Shown: positions 51,234-59,800 of the stretch, piece after piece
Numbering within the stretch: position 1 is the first letter of the stretch
How the letters are laid out: each line of letters opens with the position of its first letter
Assembly: GCA_026995935.1 (NCBI GenBank)
Contig: JALWNK010000073.1
Coordinates: 1 to 64,000 of the forward strand
Length of the DNA stretch: 64,000 bases
Direction: 5' to 3'
Source of the DNA: Deltaproteobacteria bacterium
GTDB lineage: Bacteria > Desulfobacterota > Dissulfuribacteria > Dissulfuribacterales > QOAL01
Notes under the pieces: model-generated
Seen by the model: only the letters and a program-made list of their open reading frames with translations
Told to the model about the DNA's origin: nothing
Databases searched by the model: none
Program-made: the position numbers and the translations under genes

Positions 51234-51782
51234 ATGGAAAAGACGTCCAGATGTCCCAAAACCTTTACCATTATTATTGAGTCCATTGACTCTTTAAATG
51301 AATTTATTGGGAAGTCAGTGTCGTGGCTAAGCTTCGTGCTTGTTCTTCTTGTCACAATCGATGTAGTGATGCGTTACGGTTTTAACATAAGCTTTGTCTC
51401 CCTTGAGGAAATGCAGTGGCATCTCTACGCCCTCATCTTTCTGCTAGGTGCAGGCTACACCCTCAGGCATAATGGTCATGTGCGGGTTGACGTCATATAC
51501 CAGAGGCTGCCTAAACGTATCAGGGCCTTTATCAACGTTATAGGTGTTCTATTTTTTCTTTTTCCTGGATGCTACCTGGTAATAAAGACATCCATTCCCT
51601 TTGTGCATTCCTCATGGCTAATGAATGAAGGGTCCGCTGATCCTGGAGGCCTTCCTGGAAGATACATTTTAAAGGCAGTTGTACCCATTGCCTTTGTTCT
51701 CCTTGCCATACAGGGCCTTTCCATGCTGCTTAAAAACATCTGTATCTTTCTTTGGCTAGACCTTAAAAAAGAGGAAGGCTGA
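51234..51782 (+). CDS. TRAP transporter small permease (DctQ-type)
   Basis: Small four-helix subunit of a tripartite ATP-independent periplasmic transporter. Helices lie near residues 25-45, 60-80, 98-120 and 140-165 of the 182-aa product from ATG 51234. VSLEEMQWHLYALIFLLGAGYTLRHNGHVRVDVIY is the family signature (quoted in part: GAGYTLRHNGHVRVDV). An ATG at 51171 would add 21 residues; neither start has a clear ribosome-binding site. dctM follows by 3 bases. Confidence 0.87.
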   Translation: MEKTSRCPKTFTIIIESIDSLNEFIGKSVSWLSFVLVLLVTIDVVMRYGFNISFVSLEEMQWHLYALIFLLGAGYTLRHNGHVRVDVIYQRLPKRIRAFINVIGVLFFLFPGCYLVIKTSIPFVHSSWLMNEGSADPGGLPGRYILKAVVPIAFVLLAIQGLSMLLKNICIFLWLDLKKEEG

Positions 51783-51785
51783 CAA

Positions 51786-53105
51786 ATGGACTACCTTGCT
51801 GCGTGGATGTTTCTCACCCTCACAATCCTTTTGCTGGTGGGCTTTCCTGTGGCCTTTACCCTTCTTGGGACCGCTCTGTTTTTTGGGCTTATAGGTTTTG
51901 GATGGGACTTTTTCAACCTGCTTCCAATGCGTATCTGGGGCGTCATAACAAACTTCACCCTTGTTGCAGTACCGCTTTTCATATTCATGGGGGTAATGCT
52001 TGAACGTTCTGGCATCGCCTCAGACCTTCTAAAATCCATGGGAATGGCCTTTGGAAGAATACGGGGAGGTCTAGCGGTCTCGGTGGTGGTGGTGGGTGCG
52101 CTCCTCGGGGCATCCACTGGAATTGTTGGGGCAACGGTTGTGACCATGGGGCTTTTGGCCCTGCCAACAATGATGGAATACGGTTACAGAAACGAGCTCT
52201 CAACAGGCACAATCGCATCATCCGGGACCCTTGGGCAGATAATTCCGCCAAGCATAGTGCTCGTACTCTTGGGTGACATTATTGGGGTGTCGGTCGGGGA
52301 CCTGTTCATTGGGGCCGTGATACCAGGCCTGATCCTGGTTGCCTTGTACATCCTCTACATCCTGGTGATTTCCTTTCTGCATCCTCAGTGGGCGCCACCT
52401 GTAAGGGACGCCCGTTTTATTGAGAGGGGTAAGTCCTTCTGGCTCTACCTGCTTAAGTCCCTGGTGCCTCCCCTGGCACTCATGGTGGCGGTTTTAGGTT
52501 CCATATTTGCCGGCATTGCCACCCCAACGGAGGCTGCAGGGGTTGGGGCAACAGGGGCAACTATCTTGTGCATTTTAAACAGGAAATTCAACATCCAGGT
52601 GCTCAAGACCGTCATGGAGACTACAGTACAGCTTACCAGCATGGTGTTCATTATCCTGGTTGGAGCAGCTGCTTTTGGACTAGTCTTCAGGGGCCTTGGG
52701 GGTGACATGGTTCTCAGGGAGTTTGTCTCGCATCTACCCTTTGGCAAGTGGGGTGTGCTTCTGACCGTCATGGCTGTGGTCTTTATTGCCGGATTCTTCC
52801 TGGATTTTATTGAGATCACCTTCATTCACATACCGGTGCTTGCGCCAATTATGAAGGCGGCGGGATTTGACCCGGTGTGGTTCGCCATTCTTTTTGCCAT
52901 GAACCTCCAGACATCTTTCCTCACTCCTCCCTTTGGTTTTTCCCTCTTTTATCTAAAGGGTGTGGCCCCTCCTGAGGTCTCCACCCTTGAAATCTATAGG
53001 GGCATAGTACCTTTCGTGTTGATCCAGCTGCTTGGCCTTGCCATAGTTATCTTTTTTCCTGAAACGGCTACCTGGCTGCCTCACTTCTTTGATTCCCTAA
53101 GATAA
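51786..53105 (+). CDS. TRAP transporter large permease (DctM-type)
   Basis: Main membrane subunit (439 aa, about 12 helices) that uses the sodium or proton gradient to import the ligand. Seen: LLVGFPVAFTLLGTALFFG at the start, ALLGASTGIVGATVVTMGLLALP near 110, GTIASSGTLGQIIPPSIVLVLLGD near 140, and ATPTEAAGVGATGA near 245, all typical of the family. The binding protein gene lies downstream on the opposite strand. Confidence 0.93.
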   Translation: MDYLAAWMFLTLTILLLVGFPVAFTLLGTALFFGLIGFGWDFFNLLPMRIWGVITNFTLVAVPLFIFMGVMLERSGIASDLLKSMGMAFGRIRGGLAVSVVVVGALLGASTGIVGATVVTMGLLALPTMMEYGYRNELSTGTIASSGTLGQIIPPSIVLVLLGDIIGVSVGDLFIGAVIPGLILVALYILYILVISFLHPQWAPPVRDARFIERGKSFWLYLLKSLVPPLALMVAVLGSIFAGIATPTEAAGVGATGATILCILNRKFNIQVLKTVMETTVQLTSMVFIILVGAAAFGLVFRGLGGDMVLREFVSHLPFGKWGVLLTVMAVVFIAGFFLDFIEITFIHIPVLAPIMKAAGFDPVWFAILFAMNLQTSFLTPPFGFSLFYLKGVAPPEVSTLEIYRGIVPFVLIQLLGLAIVIFFPETATWLPHFFDSLR

Positions 53106-53119
53106 CGATCCATGGATTT

Positions 53120-53152
53120 AAAAAAAACAAAAGGGGGCAATTAAGGCCCCCT
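53120..53152 (-). terminator. Terminator of the TRAP binding-protein gene
   Basis: Read on the minus strand, stem AGGGGGC/GCCCCCT (53152-53146 with 53138-53132) with a 7-base loop is followed by TTTTGTTTTTTT. It lies 28 bases after the dctP-type stop codon. On the plus strand no T run follows, so the permease genes are not clearly served. Confidence 0.85.
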
Positions 53153-53180
53153 AAAAATTACTTTCTGATTCAACAACTCT

Positions 53181-54269
53181 TTAAAGCATGAAATCGTAGT
53201 ATGCCTTTTCCGTAAGCCTGTTCCAGGCAGAAAGCTGTTTCTTGAAACCTTGAAAATCGTCGTTGACCTTTTTGGACATTGCATCCTTTTTGGCAATTTC
53301 TGCTATGGTCTCCTCGGAAAGCCTTCTGAGCCCCTCAAGCACATTATCTGGGAACCTCAGTATCTTGATTTTCTTGTTCTTCTGAAGGTCCTTTAAGGCC
53401 ATGGCATTTTTGGTTTCAAACTCTGAAAGCATCTGGACATTGAGCTCCGCTGCAGCAGTATCCACGGCAGCCTTTATTTCCTTGGGCAGTTCATCGTATG
53501 CCTTCTTGTTTATGATGAGTTCCAGGGTGCTTCCTGGCTCGTGCCAGCCAGGCCCATAGTAATACTTAGCAACCTTGTAAAATCCCATCCTTATGTCGTG
53601 AAAGGGGCCTATCCATTCCGTTGCGTCTATCACACCCCTTTCAAGGGAGGTGTAAATCTCCCCGGCTGGAAGAAGGGTAACAGCTCCTCCTGCCTTGCTG
53701 ATGACCTTTCCGCCGATACCCGGTATCCTCATCTTAAGGCCCTTGAAATCCGACATCTTCTCTATCTTTTTGTTGAACCAGCCTCCCATCTGGACCCCAG
53801 TGTTTCCTGCAGGCCTTGGCACCAGATTAAAATTGGAATACACCTCCTCCCAAAGCTTGAGCCCGTTTCCAAAATAGAACCAGGCATTCATTCCCTGGGC
53901 GTCAAGGCCAAAGGGTATTGATGTAAACCACTGGGCAGCGTTGCATTTTCCAGCCCAGTAGTAGGCAGCACTGTGGCCACACTGGACAGAGCCTGAAGAG
54001 ACGGCATCGAATACCCCTAGGGCAGGCACAAGCTCACCTCCGGCATAGACCTGGATGGTGAGTCTGCCACCTGTGAGCTCCCCTACCCTTTTTGCAAATC
54101 TCTCCACTCCAGTCTGGAGTATGGGAAAGGCGGGAGGCCACGAGGTGACCATGCGCCAGCGAAATTTCTTTTCTCCAGCATAGGCCCTGGTGGTGGAACC
54201 GGCTGATTTTGCGGCTATCAAGGCACCTGCTGCCACGGCCCCCTTTTTTATAAGACTCCTGCGATCCAT
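53181..54269 (-). CDS. TRAP transporter substrate-binding protein (Tat-exported)
   Basis: Periplasmic DctP/TakP-type binding protein (362 aa). The leader begins MDRRSLIKKGAVAAGALIAA, a twin-arginine signal followed by SAGSTTRAYAGE, so export of a folded protein is likely. The mature part opens FRWRMVTSWPPAFPILQTGVERFAKRV and contains GGLKMRIPG-like GLKMRIPGIGGKVISKAGG and LPAGEIYTSLERGVIDATEWIGPF, which resembles TakP proteins that bind 2-oxo acids or lactate, though the ligand is not proven. AGGAGG precedes the ATG. Permease genes face it convergently. Confidence 0.92.
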   Translation of the reverse strand: MDRRSLIKKGAVAAGALIAAKSAGSTTRAYAGEKKFRWRMVTSWPPAFPILQTGVERFAKRVGELTGGRLTIQVYAGGELVPALGVFDAVSSGSVQCGHSAAYYWAGKCNAAQWFTSIPFGLDAQGMNAWFYFGNGLKLWEEVYSNFNLVPRPAGNTGVQMGGWFNKKIEKMSDFKGLKMRIPGIGGKVISKAGGAVTLLPAGEIYTSLERGVIDATEWIGPFHDIRMGFYKVAKYYYGPGWHEPGSTLELIINKKAYDELPKEIKAAVDTAAAELNVQMLSEFETKNAMALKDLQKNKKIKILRFPDNVLEGLRRLSEETIAEIAKKDAMSKKVNDDFQGFKKQLSAWNRLTEKAYYDFML

Positions 54270-54301
54270 TTGAACCTCCTTTTGTTTTTTTTGTTTATGA
54301 C

Positions 54302-54330
54302 TTTATATGTCCAAATCGTATTTAAGGCAA
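54302..54330 (-). promoter_or_regulatory. Candidate sigma-70 promoter of the TRAP binding-protein gene
   Basis: Minus strand: TTGCCT (54330-54325), 17-base spacer, TATAAA (54307-54302). It is 33 bases upstream of the ATG, next to an A-rich leader. The rest of the 158-base divergent gap holds only the ribosome-binding site of the SH3 gene. Confidence 0.5.
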
Positions 54331-54427
54331 CAGAGGGAGAAAACATCTCTTTTTAAACTTTAAGTTGCAGGTGCCACGGATTTCACTTAGATTTTTATGA
54401 AAATTTGAACCCGGAGACATAGAGGTA

Positions 54428-55102
54428 ATGGAAAAAAGCACATCCTTTCTTTCAATAGCTGGTCTGGTCCTTTTTGCCTTTTTGTTTACCCCTGTTATCA
54501 CCTTTGCCACCACCTACTATGTGGCCCCGTCAAGTGAGGTACCTCTTCGCACGGGCACAAACAATACAAAGAAAATAGTGGCCGTATTAAAGGATGGGAC
54601 CCAGGTTGAACTTTTACAGGAGGAAGGTGTTTGGGCCTATGTAAGGACCCAGGGTGGAAGAGAGGGATGGATACTAAAGAGATATCTCACCCAGCAGCCA
54701 CCTCCGCTAATGCTGCTTGAAAGACTGAAGATAAAAAACAAGAAGCTTGTTGAAAAATATAAAAATATTAAGGCACAACTGGATGACCTTTCAAAGACAG
54801 GTTCCAGGTGCAGCCAGAAGCTTGCAGCCTGTGTGGTTGAAAACCAGAGACTTACAAGCGACTTTGAACAACTTAAAAGAGATGCGTCGAATGTCCTCCA
54901 GACAAAGACACTTCTGGCAGAGACCCAGAAGAAGCTACAGGCGGCCAACGCAGAAAGGATCAAGCTCAAGCAACGCCTGGGTTCTCTCGAGGCCAACACA
55001 AACATAAAGTGGTTTCTTGCAGGAAGTGGTGTGCTTTTGTTGGGCTGGATTATAGGAATTTTTACAACAAAGAGAAGGAAAAGAAGGCCAAGTCTGCTTT
55101 GA
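54428..55102 (+). CDS. SH3-domain membrane-anchored protein
   Basis: A 224-aa protein of the TIGR04211 / YgiM type. Signal sequence (about residues 8-30), bacterial SH3 domain (about 32-90: TYYVAPSSEVPLRTGTNNTKKIVAVL and GGREGWILKRYL), a coiled coil of about 85 residues, and a C-terminal membrane anchor (WFLAGSGVLLLGWIIGIF, about 194-212) followed by a basic end. Most of the chain thus faces the periplasm. SH3b domains often bind peptidoglycan. Function unknown. GAGGT precedes the ATG. First of five same-strand genes. Confidence 0.82.
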   Translation: MEKSTSFLSIAGLVLFAFLFTPVITFATTYYVAPSSEVPLRTGTNNTKKIVAVLKDGTQVELLQEEGVWAYVRTQGGREGWILKRYLTQQPPPLMLLERLKIKNKKLVEKYKNIKAQLDDLSKTGSRCSQKLAACVVENQRLTSDFEQLKRDASNVLQTKTLLAETQKKLQAANAERIKLKQRLGSLEANTNIKWFLAGSGVLLLGWIIGIFTTKRRKRRPSLL

Positions 55103-55112
55103 TCAGGATAAA

Positions 55113-55322
55113 ATGATGAATAAAGATAACAAGACTGTAAGGGCGTGCCCACGGTGTGGAAAGGACATGGATTTTTCAATGAATTCCTACAGGCCCTTTT
55201 GCAGTAAAAGATGCAAGATGGCCGATCTTGGTTCATGGCTTAAGGAAGAGTATTATATCGCTTCCTCCATATTTGACATAGAACTGGAACAGAGGTCAAA
55301 ACAACAAGGGGCAGGAAACTGA
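55113..55322 (+). CDS. yacG: YacG-type zinc protein
   Basis: A 69-aa DUF329/YacG protein; E. coli YacG binds zinc and inhibits DNA gyrase. The four ligands are clear: ACPRCGKDM (CxxC) and RPFCSKRCKMADLGSWLKE (CxxxC). The C-terminal tail is polar. Two ATGs in tandem (55113 and 55116) are possible starts. The stop is 3 bases before the next ATG. Confidence 0.9.
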   Translation: MMNKDNKTVRACPRCGKDMDFSMNSYRPFCSKRCKMADLGSWLKEEYYIASSIFDIELEQRSKQQGAGN

Positions 55323-55325
55323 CAA

Positions 55326-56246
55326 ATGGTTAATGAATATGATGTAATAATTTTTGGCTGCGGACCTGCAGGGCTTCAGGCCGCCATACATGCAGCCAGG
55401 AAAAGGTGCAGTGTGCTGGTTCTTGGAAGACCTGAGAAGAGCAGTCTCTACAAGGCCCACATAGAAAACTTCTGCTGTGTAGAGGGTGTAAAGACGGGAA
55501 AGGAGCTCATTGAAACCGGAATAAGGCAGGCGAGCGGCTTTGGCGTGGAGTTCTTGGAAGAAGACGCAGTAAAGACAGCCATCAGGGAAGATGGAGGCTT
55601 TACAGTGGAGACAGAGTCCAAGCACCTTTCCTGCCTTGCCCTCATAATGGCCACAGGAGTTAGCAGAAAGGGCCTTGGTCTTAAGGGTGAAAAGGGGCTC
55701 GTGGGAAGGGGAGTGAGCTACTGCGTTGACTGTGATGCCAATTTCTACAAGGATGCAACCGTTGCTGTATTTGGAAACGGCAGCGCAGCCGTTCATGGTG
55801 CCCTTACCCTGAAAGATATAGCCTCCAAGGTGTTTCTCATAACCACGGGGCTTGATATCAGTCCCCAGCTCAAGGAAGGTCTTGAAAAAAGCAGTGTACA
55901 GGTATTTGAGCCAAGAAAGATCAAGGAACTAATTGCAGATGGGAGTCTAAAGGCCATAGTCCTTGATGATGGCACAAGGCTTGACGTTGACGGCCTTTTC
56001 ATAGAGCTTGGCGCAAAAGGGGCAATGGAGCTTGCTGCCTTTTTGGGGGTGGAGCTTGACCCTGAACGATTCACCCATATCGTTACTGACAAAAACCAGG
56101 CTACCAACGTGCCTGGAATCTTTGCAGCCGGTGACATCTGTGGCCTACCCTACCAGATGGCAAAGGCCGTTGGTGAGGGCTGCATTGCCGGAATATCTGC
56201 AGGTTCATACTGCCAGAAGCTCAAAAGGGAGGCATCAAAGGGATGA
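55326..56246 (+). CDS. Thioredoxin-reductase-like flavoprotein with CVDC centre
   Basis: A 306-aa FAD/NAD(P) enzyme of the thioredoxin-reductase family. FAD motif IIFGCGPAGLQAAIHAARK near residue 8, redox-active CVDC (C133-C136 in SYCVDCDANF), second nucleotide motif VAVFGNGSAAVHGAL near 147 and IFAAGDICGLPYQMAKAVGEG near 270. True TrxB here (24.9 kb) has CATC and the HRRDE NADPH motif; this paralogue lacks HRRDE, so another reductant (NADH or ferredoxin) and another partner are plausible. It overlaps the next gene by 4 bases. Confidence 0.85.
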   Translation: MVNEYDVIIFGCGPAGLQAAIHAARKRCSVLVLGRPEKSSLYKAHIENFCCVEGVKTGKELIETGIRQASGFGVEFLEEDAVKTAIREDGGFTVETESKHLSCLALIMATGVSRKGLGLKGEKGLVGRGVSYCVDCDANFYKDATVAVFGNGSAAVHGALTLKDIASKVFLITTGLDISPQLKEGLEKSSVQVFEPRKIKELIADGSLKAIVLDDGTRLDVDGLFIELGAKGAMELAAFLGVELDPERFTHIVTDKNQATNVPGIFAAGDICGLPYQMAKAVGEGCIAGISAGSYCQKLKREASKG

Positions 56247-56884
56247 TCCTCAGGGAATTTACAGTGGGCCCGCTTCAGGTGAGGGCATACATACTTGCAT
56301 GTGAAGATACCTTAAAGGCAATAATAATTGACCCGGCAGGAAGTGAAAAACAACTTGCAGACAACATAAAGTCCCTTGGCCTTGATCTCATCGCCATTGT
56401 CAACACCCACGGCCATCCAGATCATACCTGCGGCAACAAGAGAATGAAGGAGCTAACTGGAGCACCTGTCCTCATGCATAGGGCAGACGATGAGCTTTTC
56501 AGAGACCCGGGGGTGGTTGCCATGTTTCGTGCCTGGGGATTTGAGCCTGCCCCTCCTACAGACGGCTACCTCGAGGATGGACAGGTCCTCAATGTTGGCA
56601 ATCTCTCCTTTGAAATTATGCACACCCCTGGCCACTCCCCCGGATCTGTGTGCATCTACGGTCAGGGCGTAATAGTTACAGGGGATACCCTTTTTATTGA
56701 CGCCATAGGCAGAACCGATCTTCCAGGCGGAGACTACAACGTCTTGATGAATTCCCTCAGGACCAGGATATTGCCGCTTCCAGATGATACCCTTGTGCTT
56801 CCTGGCCATGACTACGGTCCAAAACCGACAGACACCCTTGGAGGACAAAAAAAGACCAATCCGTATCTCAGCCAGCTCGCCTGA
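56243..56884 (+). CDS. Metallo-beta-lactamase-fold hydrolase, glyoxalase II-like
   Basis: A 213-aa MBL-fold enzyme with the metal motif NTHGHPDHTCG near residue 54, then PGHSPGSVCIY near 132, VTGDTLFIDAIGRTDLPGG near 148 and LPGHDYGP near 183, supplying the remaining histidines and aspartate. This is the pattern of small glyoxalase II-like or persulfide-dioxygenase-like hydrolases; the substrate is unknown. Its stop lies inside the hrpA reading frame and its ATG overlaps the preceding stop (ATGA). Confidence 0.88.
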   Translation: MILREFTVGPLQVRAYILACEDTLKAIIIDPAGSEKQLADNIKSLGLDLIAIVNTHGHPDHTCGNKRMKELTGAPVLMHRADDELFRDPGVVAMFRAWGFEPAPPTDGYLEDGQVLNVGNLSFEIMHTPGHSPGSVCIYGQGVIVTGDTLFIDAIGRTDLPGGDYNVLMNSLRTRILPLPDDTLVLPGHDYGPKPTDTLGGQKKTNPYLSQLA

Positions 56885-59800
56885 TATTCCTTCAGACCTA
56901 GCCAGAAGTGTCACCTGTCAACAGGGTCTTCCCATCTGTGACGTATGGGACGAGCTTGTAAGGGCCGTTAGGGAGAATCAGGTAATACTGGTTTCTGGAG
57001 AAACAGGCTCAGGGAAGACCACGCAGCTTCCAAAGATATGCCTTGTTGCAGGAAGGGGAAGAGGCGGCTTGATAGGCTGCTGTCAGCCTAGACGTATTGC
57101 AGCCATAAGTGTTGCTAAAAGGGTTCAACAGGAGCTAGGGCCACCCCTTAAGGATGTGGTGGGTTTTCAGATCCGCTTTACCCACAGGTTGAGCAGCAAA
57201 ACCCGCATAAAATTCATGACAGACGGTATCTTACTGGCAGAGGTGCAAAGGGATCCATTTCTTTACGCCTATGACACCATAATTCTGGACGAGGCCCATG
57301 AGAGAAGCATAAACATAGACCTGATATCCGGAGTGTTAAAGGGCCTTTTAAAAAAACGCAAGGACCTAAAGGCTATCATCACCTCTGCCACCATGGAGGT
57401 GGAGAAGTTCCTGAAGTTCTTTGACGACCCTCCCCTTATAAAGGTTCCGGGTAGGAGCTTTCCTGTAGAGATACTCCATGAAAATGAGAATTGGTACGAA
57501 GATTCTAAGGAGACTGTACTTGAGGAGAAGGTGTTAACCTGCTGCCAAATGATAAGAAGGACAGACCCCTATGGGGATATCCTGGTCTTTCTACCCACTG
57601 AAAAACACATCTTCAATTCAATAAAACTGCTTAAACGCAGGCTCAGGGATGACTGCGAGCTTTTACCTCTTTTTGGAAGGCTTCCTGCTTCCAGGCAGGC
57701 CCAGATATTCAGACCCTCAAAAAAACAAAAGATAATCCTTTCAACAAACATAGCAGAGACCTCTATTACCGTGCCTGGAATCCGCTACGTCATAGACTCG
57801 GGGCTTTCCAGGATAAGCCGGTACAACGTGAACACCCACCTGAAGTCCCTTCCCATTGAAAGGATATCAAAGGCAAGTGCCATGCAAAGGGCAGGAAGGG
57901 CAGGAAGGGTGCAAAAGGGACTGTGCATAAGGCTTTACAGCCAGGAAGAATTTCTCCTTATGGACGAATTTCTTCCTCCTGAAATAAAAAGGTGCAACCT
58001 CTCAGAGGTCATCCTCAAGATCCTTAACATGGGTCTTGGCCCGGCAGAGGATTTTCCATTCATGGACCCGCCAAGGCCTGCTGCCATTAAGGAGGGACTG
58101 CACACACTGCTGGAGCTTGGTGCCGTTGATAAAAAAGGGAAACTAACTCGCCTTGGTAGGAAAATGGCCCGTCTCCCATTAGATCCAAGGCTTTCAAGGA
58201 TAATCTTTCAGGCAAAAAAGGAGGGATGCGTCAATGAAATCCTGCCAATAGTCTCTGCCCTTTCCATCCAGGACATATGGGTTGCGCATGAAAACGGGGA
58301 AAGTCAGAGCCTTCACAGGAAAAAAAGTCTCATGGACGAATCATCTGATTTCTTCACAATACTAAAGGTCTGGGCGCGGCTTAAGGAGATGAAGGAAGAG
58401 GGTGCAAGCAGGGGCAGGATAAGAAAATTTTGCCAGAAACACCTTCTTTCATCTCAAAGGATAATGGAATGGGAGGACATCTACAACCAGATTGTCTCCA
58501 TATGCAGAGAACTAAAAATAATAAAAAAACGCAATGTTAACGGAAAAATATCATCTAGTGACTTAAAAAATAATCCCGCCCTAAGGGAGCTTGTACACAG
58601 AAGCGTGCTTGCCGGGTTTTTGGGTCATGCAGCACAGAAAAAGGCAATTGGCCCAGGTTACCTTGGTGCCAAGGGGAAGGAGCTTTTTATCTTTCCAGCT
58701 TCCAGCCTTTTCAAAAAGGGCCCGCAGTGGATCGTGTCAGCTGAGCAGGTACGCACTTCAAGGTCATTTGCACGAACGGTTGCCCCAATAAGGCCAGAAT
58801 GGATAGAAGAGTTTGCACCACATCTTTGCAAATATCACTTTTTTGAACCCAGATGGGACAACAAAAGGGGGGAGGCAATCGTCAAGGAGAGGGTAAATTT
58901 CTACGGGATGACAATAATTCCTGCAAGAAGACGCTCTTTGAAATCTGTTGACAGGGACCTTGCAAGGAAAATCCTCATTCAAGAGGGTCTTTCCACCTGC
59001 GAGCTCAAGTTCGACTACCCCTTTAAAAGGCACAACCGTGCCATTTTGGAAGAACTTGAGGAGATGGAACAAAAAAGAAGATCCCGCAATGCATATCTTG
59101 AGATGGAGGTGCTGTTTGATTTTTTCGAAAAGGCACTTTCCAAGGTCGAAAAACGCTTAGGGAGAAAGATATGCGATGAACATGGCTTGAGGGCTGCACT
59201 AAGAAGGGACAGGTCTCTGGACAGGATTCTAAGGCTTGATCGGGATATTTTGTTAAGACAGGCGGCATCTAGCAACATGGAAAGACTCTATCCAGGTTCT
59301 CTCCATGTGGATGGCCAAAGGCTTCCCTTAACCTACCGTTTTGATCCGGGTAATAAAGACGATGGAATAGTGGTTCAAATTCCCCTGGTGCTTCTGCCCT
59401 TTCTAGAAAAAGATCGGTTTGACTGGCTTGTACCAGGGTTTCTCCAGGAAAAAATAGCCCTTTATCTAAAAAATCTGCCAAAGAAATTGAGGAAGAGGCT
59501 GGAACCCCTTGATGAAAAAGCGGCCCTCATCATGGAGTGTCTTGATTTTGGAAAAGGCAGCCTCAAGAGGCAGTTTCTATCAATTATCAGGGAAAAATTC
59601 GAGATGGAACTTGATACAAAAGATCTTCTGGAAGACTCCCTACTTCCCTCGCATCTGTCCATGACCTTTGAAATTGTGGACAGGAAGGGAAATACAATAA
59701 AAAAGAGCAAGGACCTCTTAAGACTCAAAAAGGGCCTTTATACCCTTAGTAAAAAGGAGCTTGATTCCTGGATAAATTTTAGGACGGTAGCACAAAAGAT

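Noticed and set aside
56243-56884. Calling the MBL-fold protein a beta-lactamase
   Set aside because: It has no signal peptide, is short, and its motifs fit glyoxalase II-like hydrolases.
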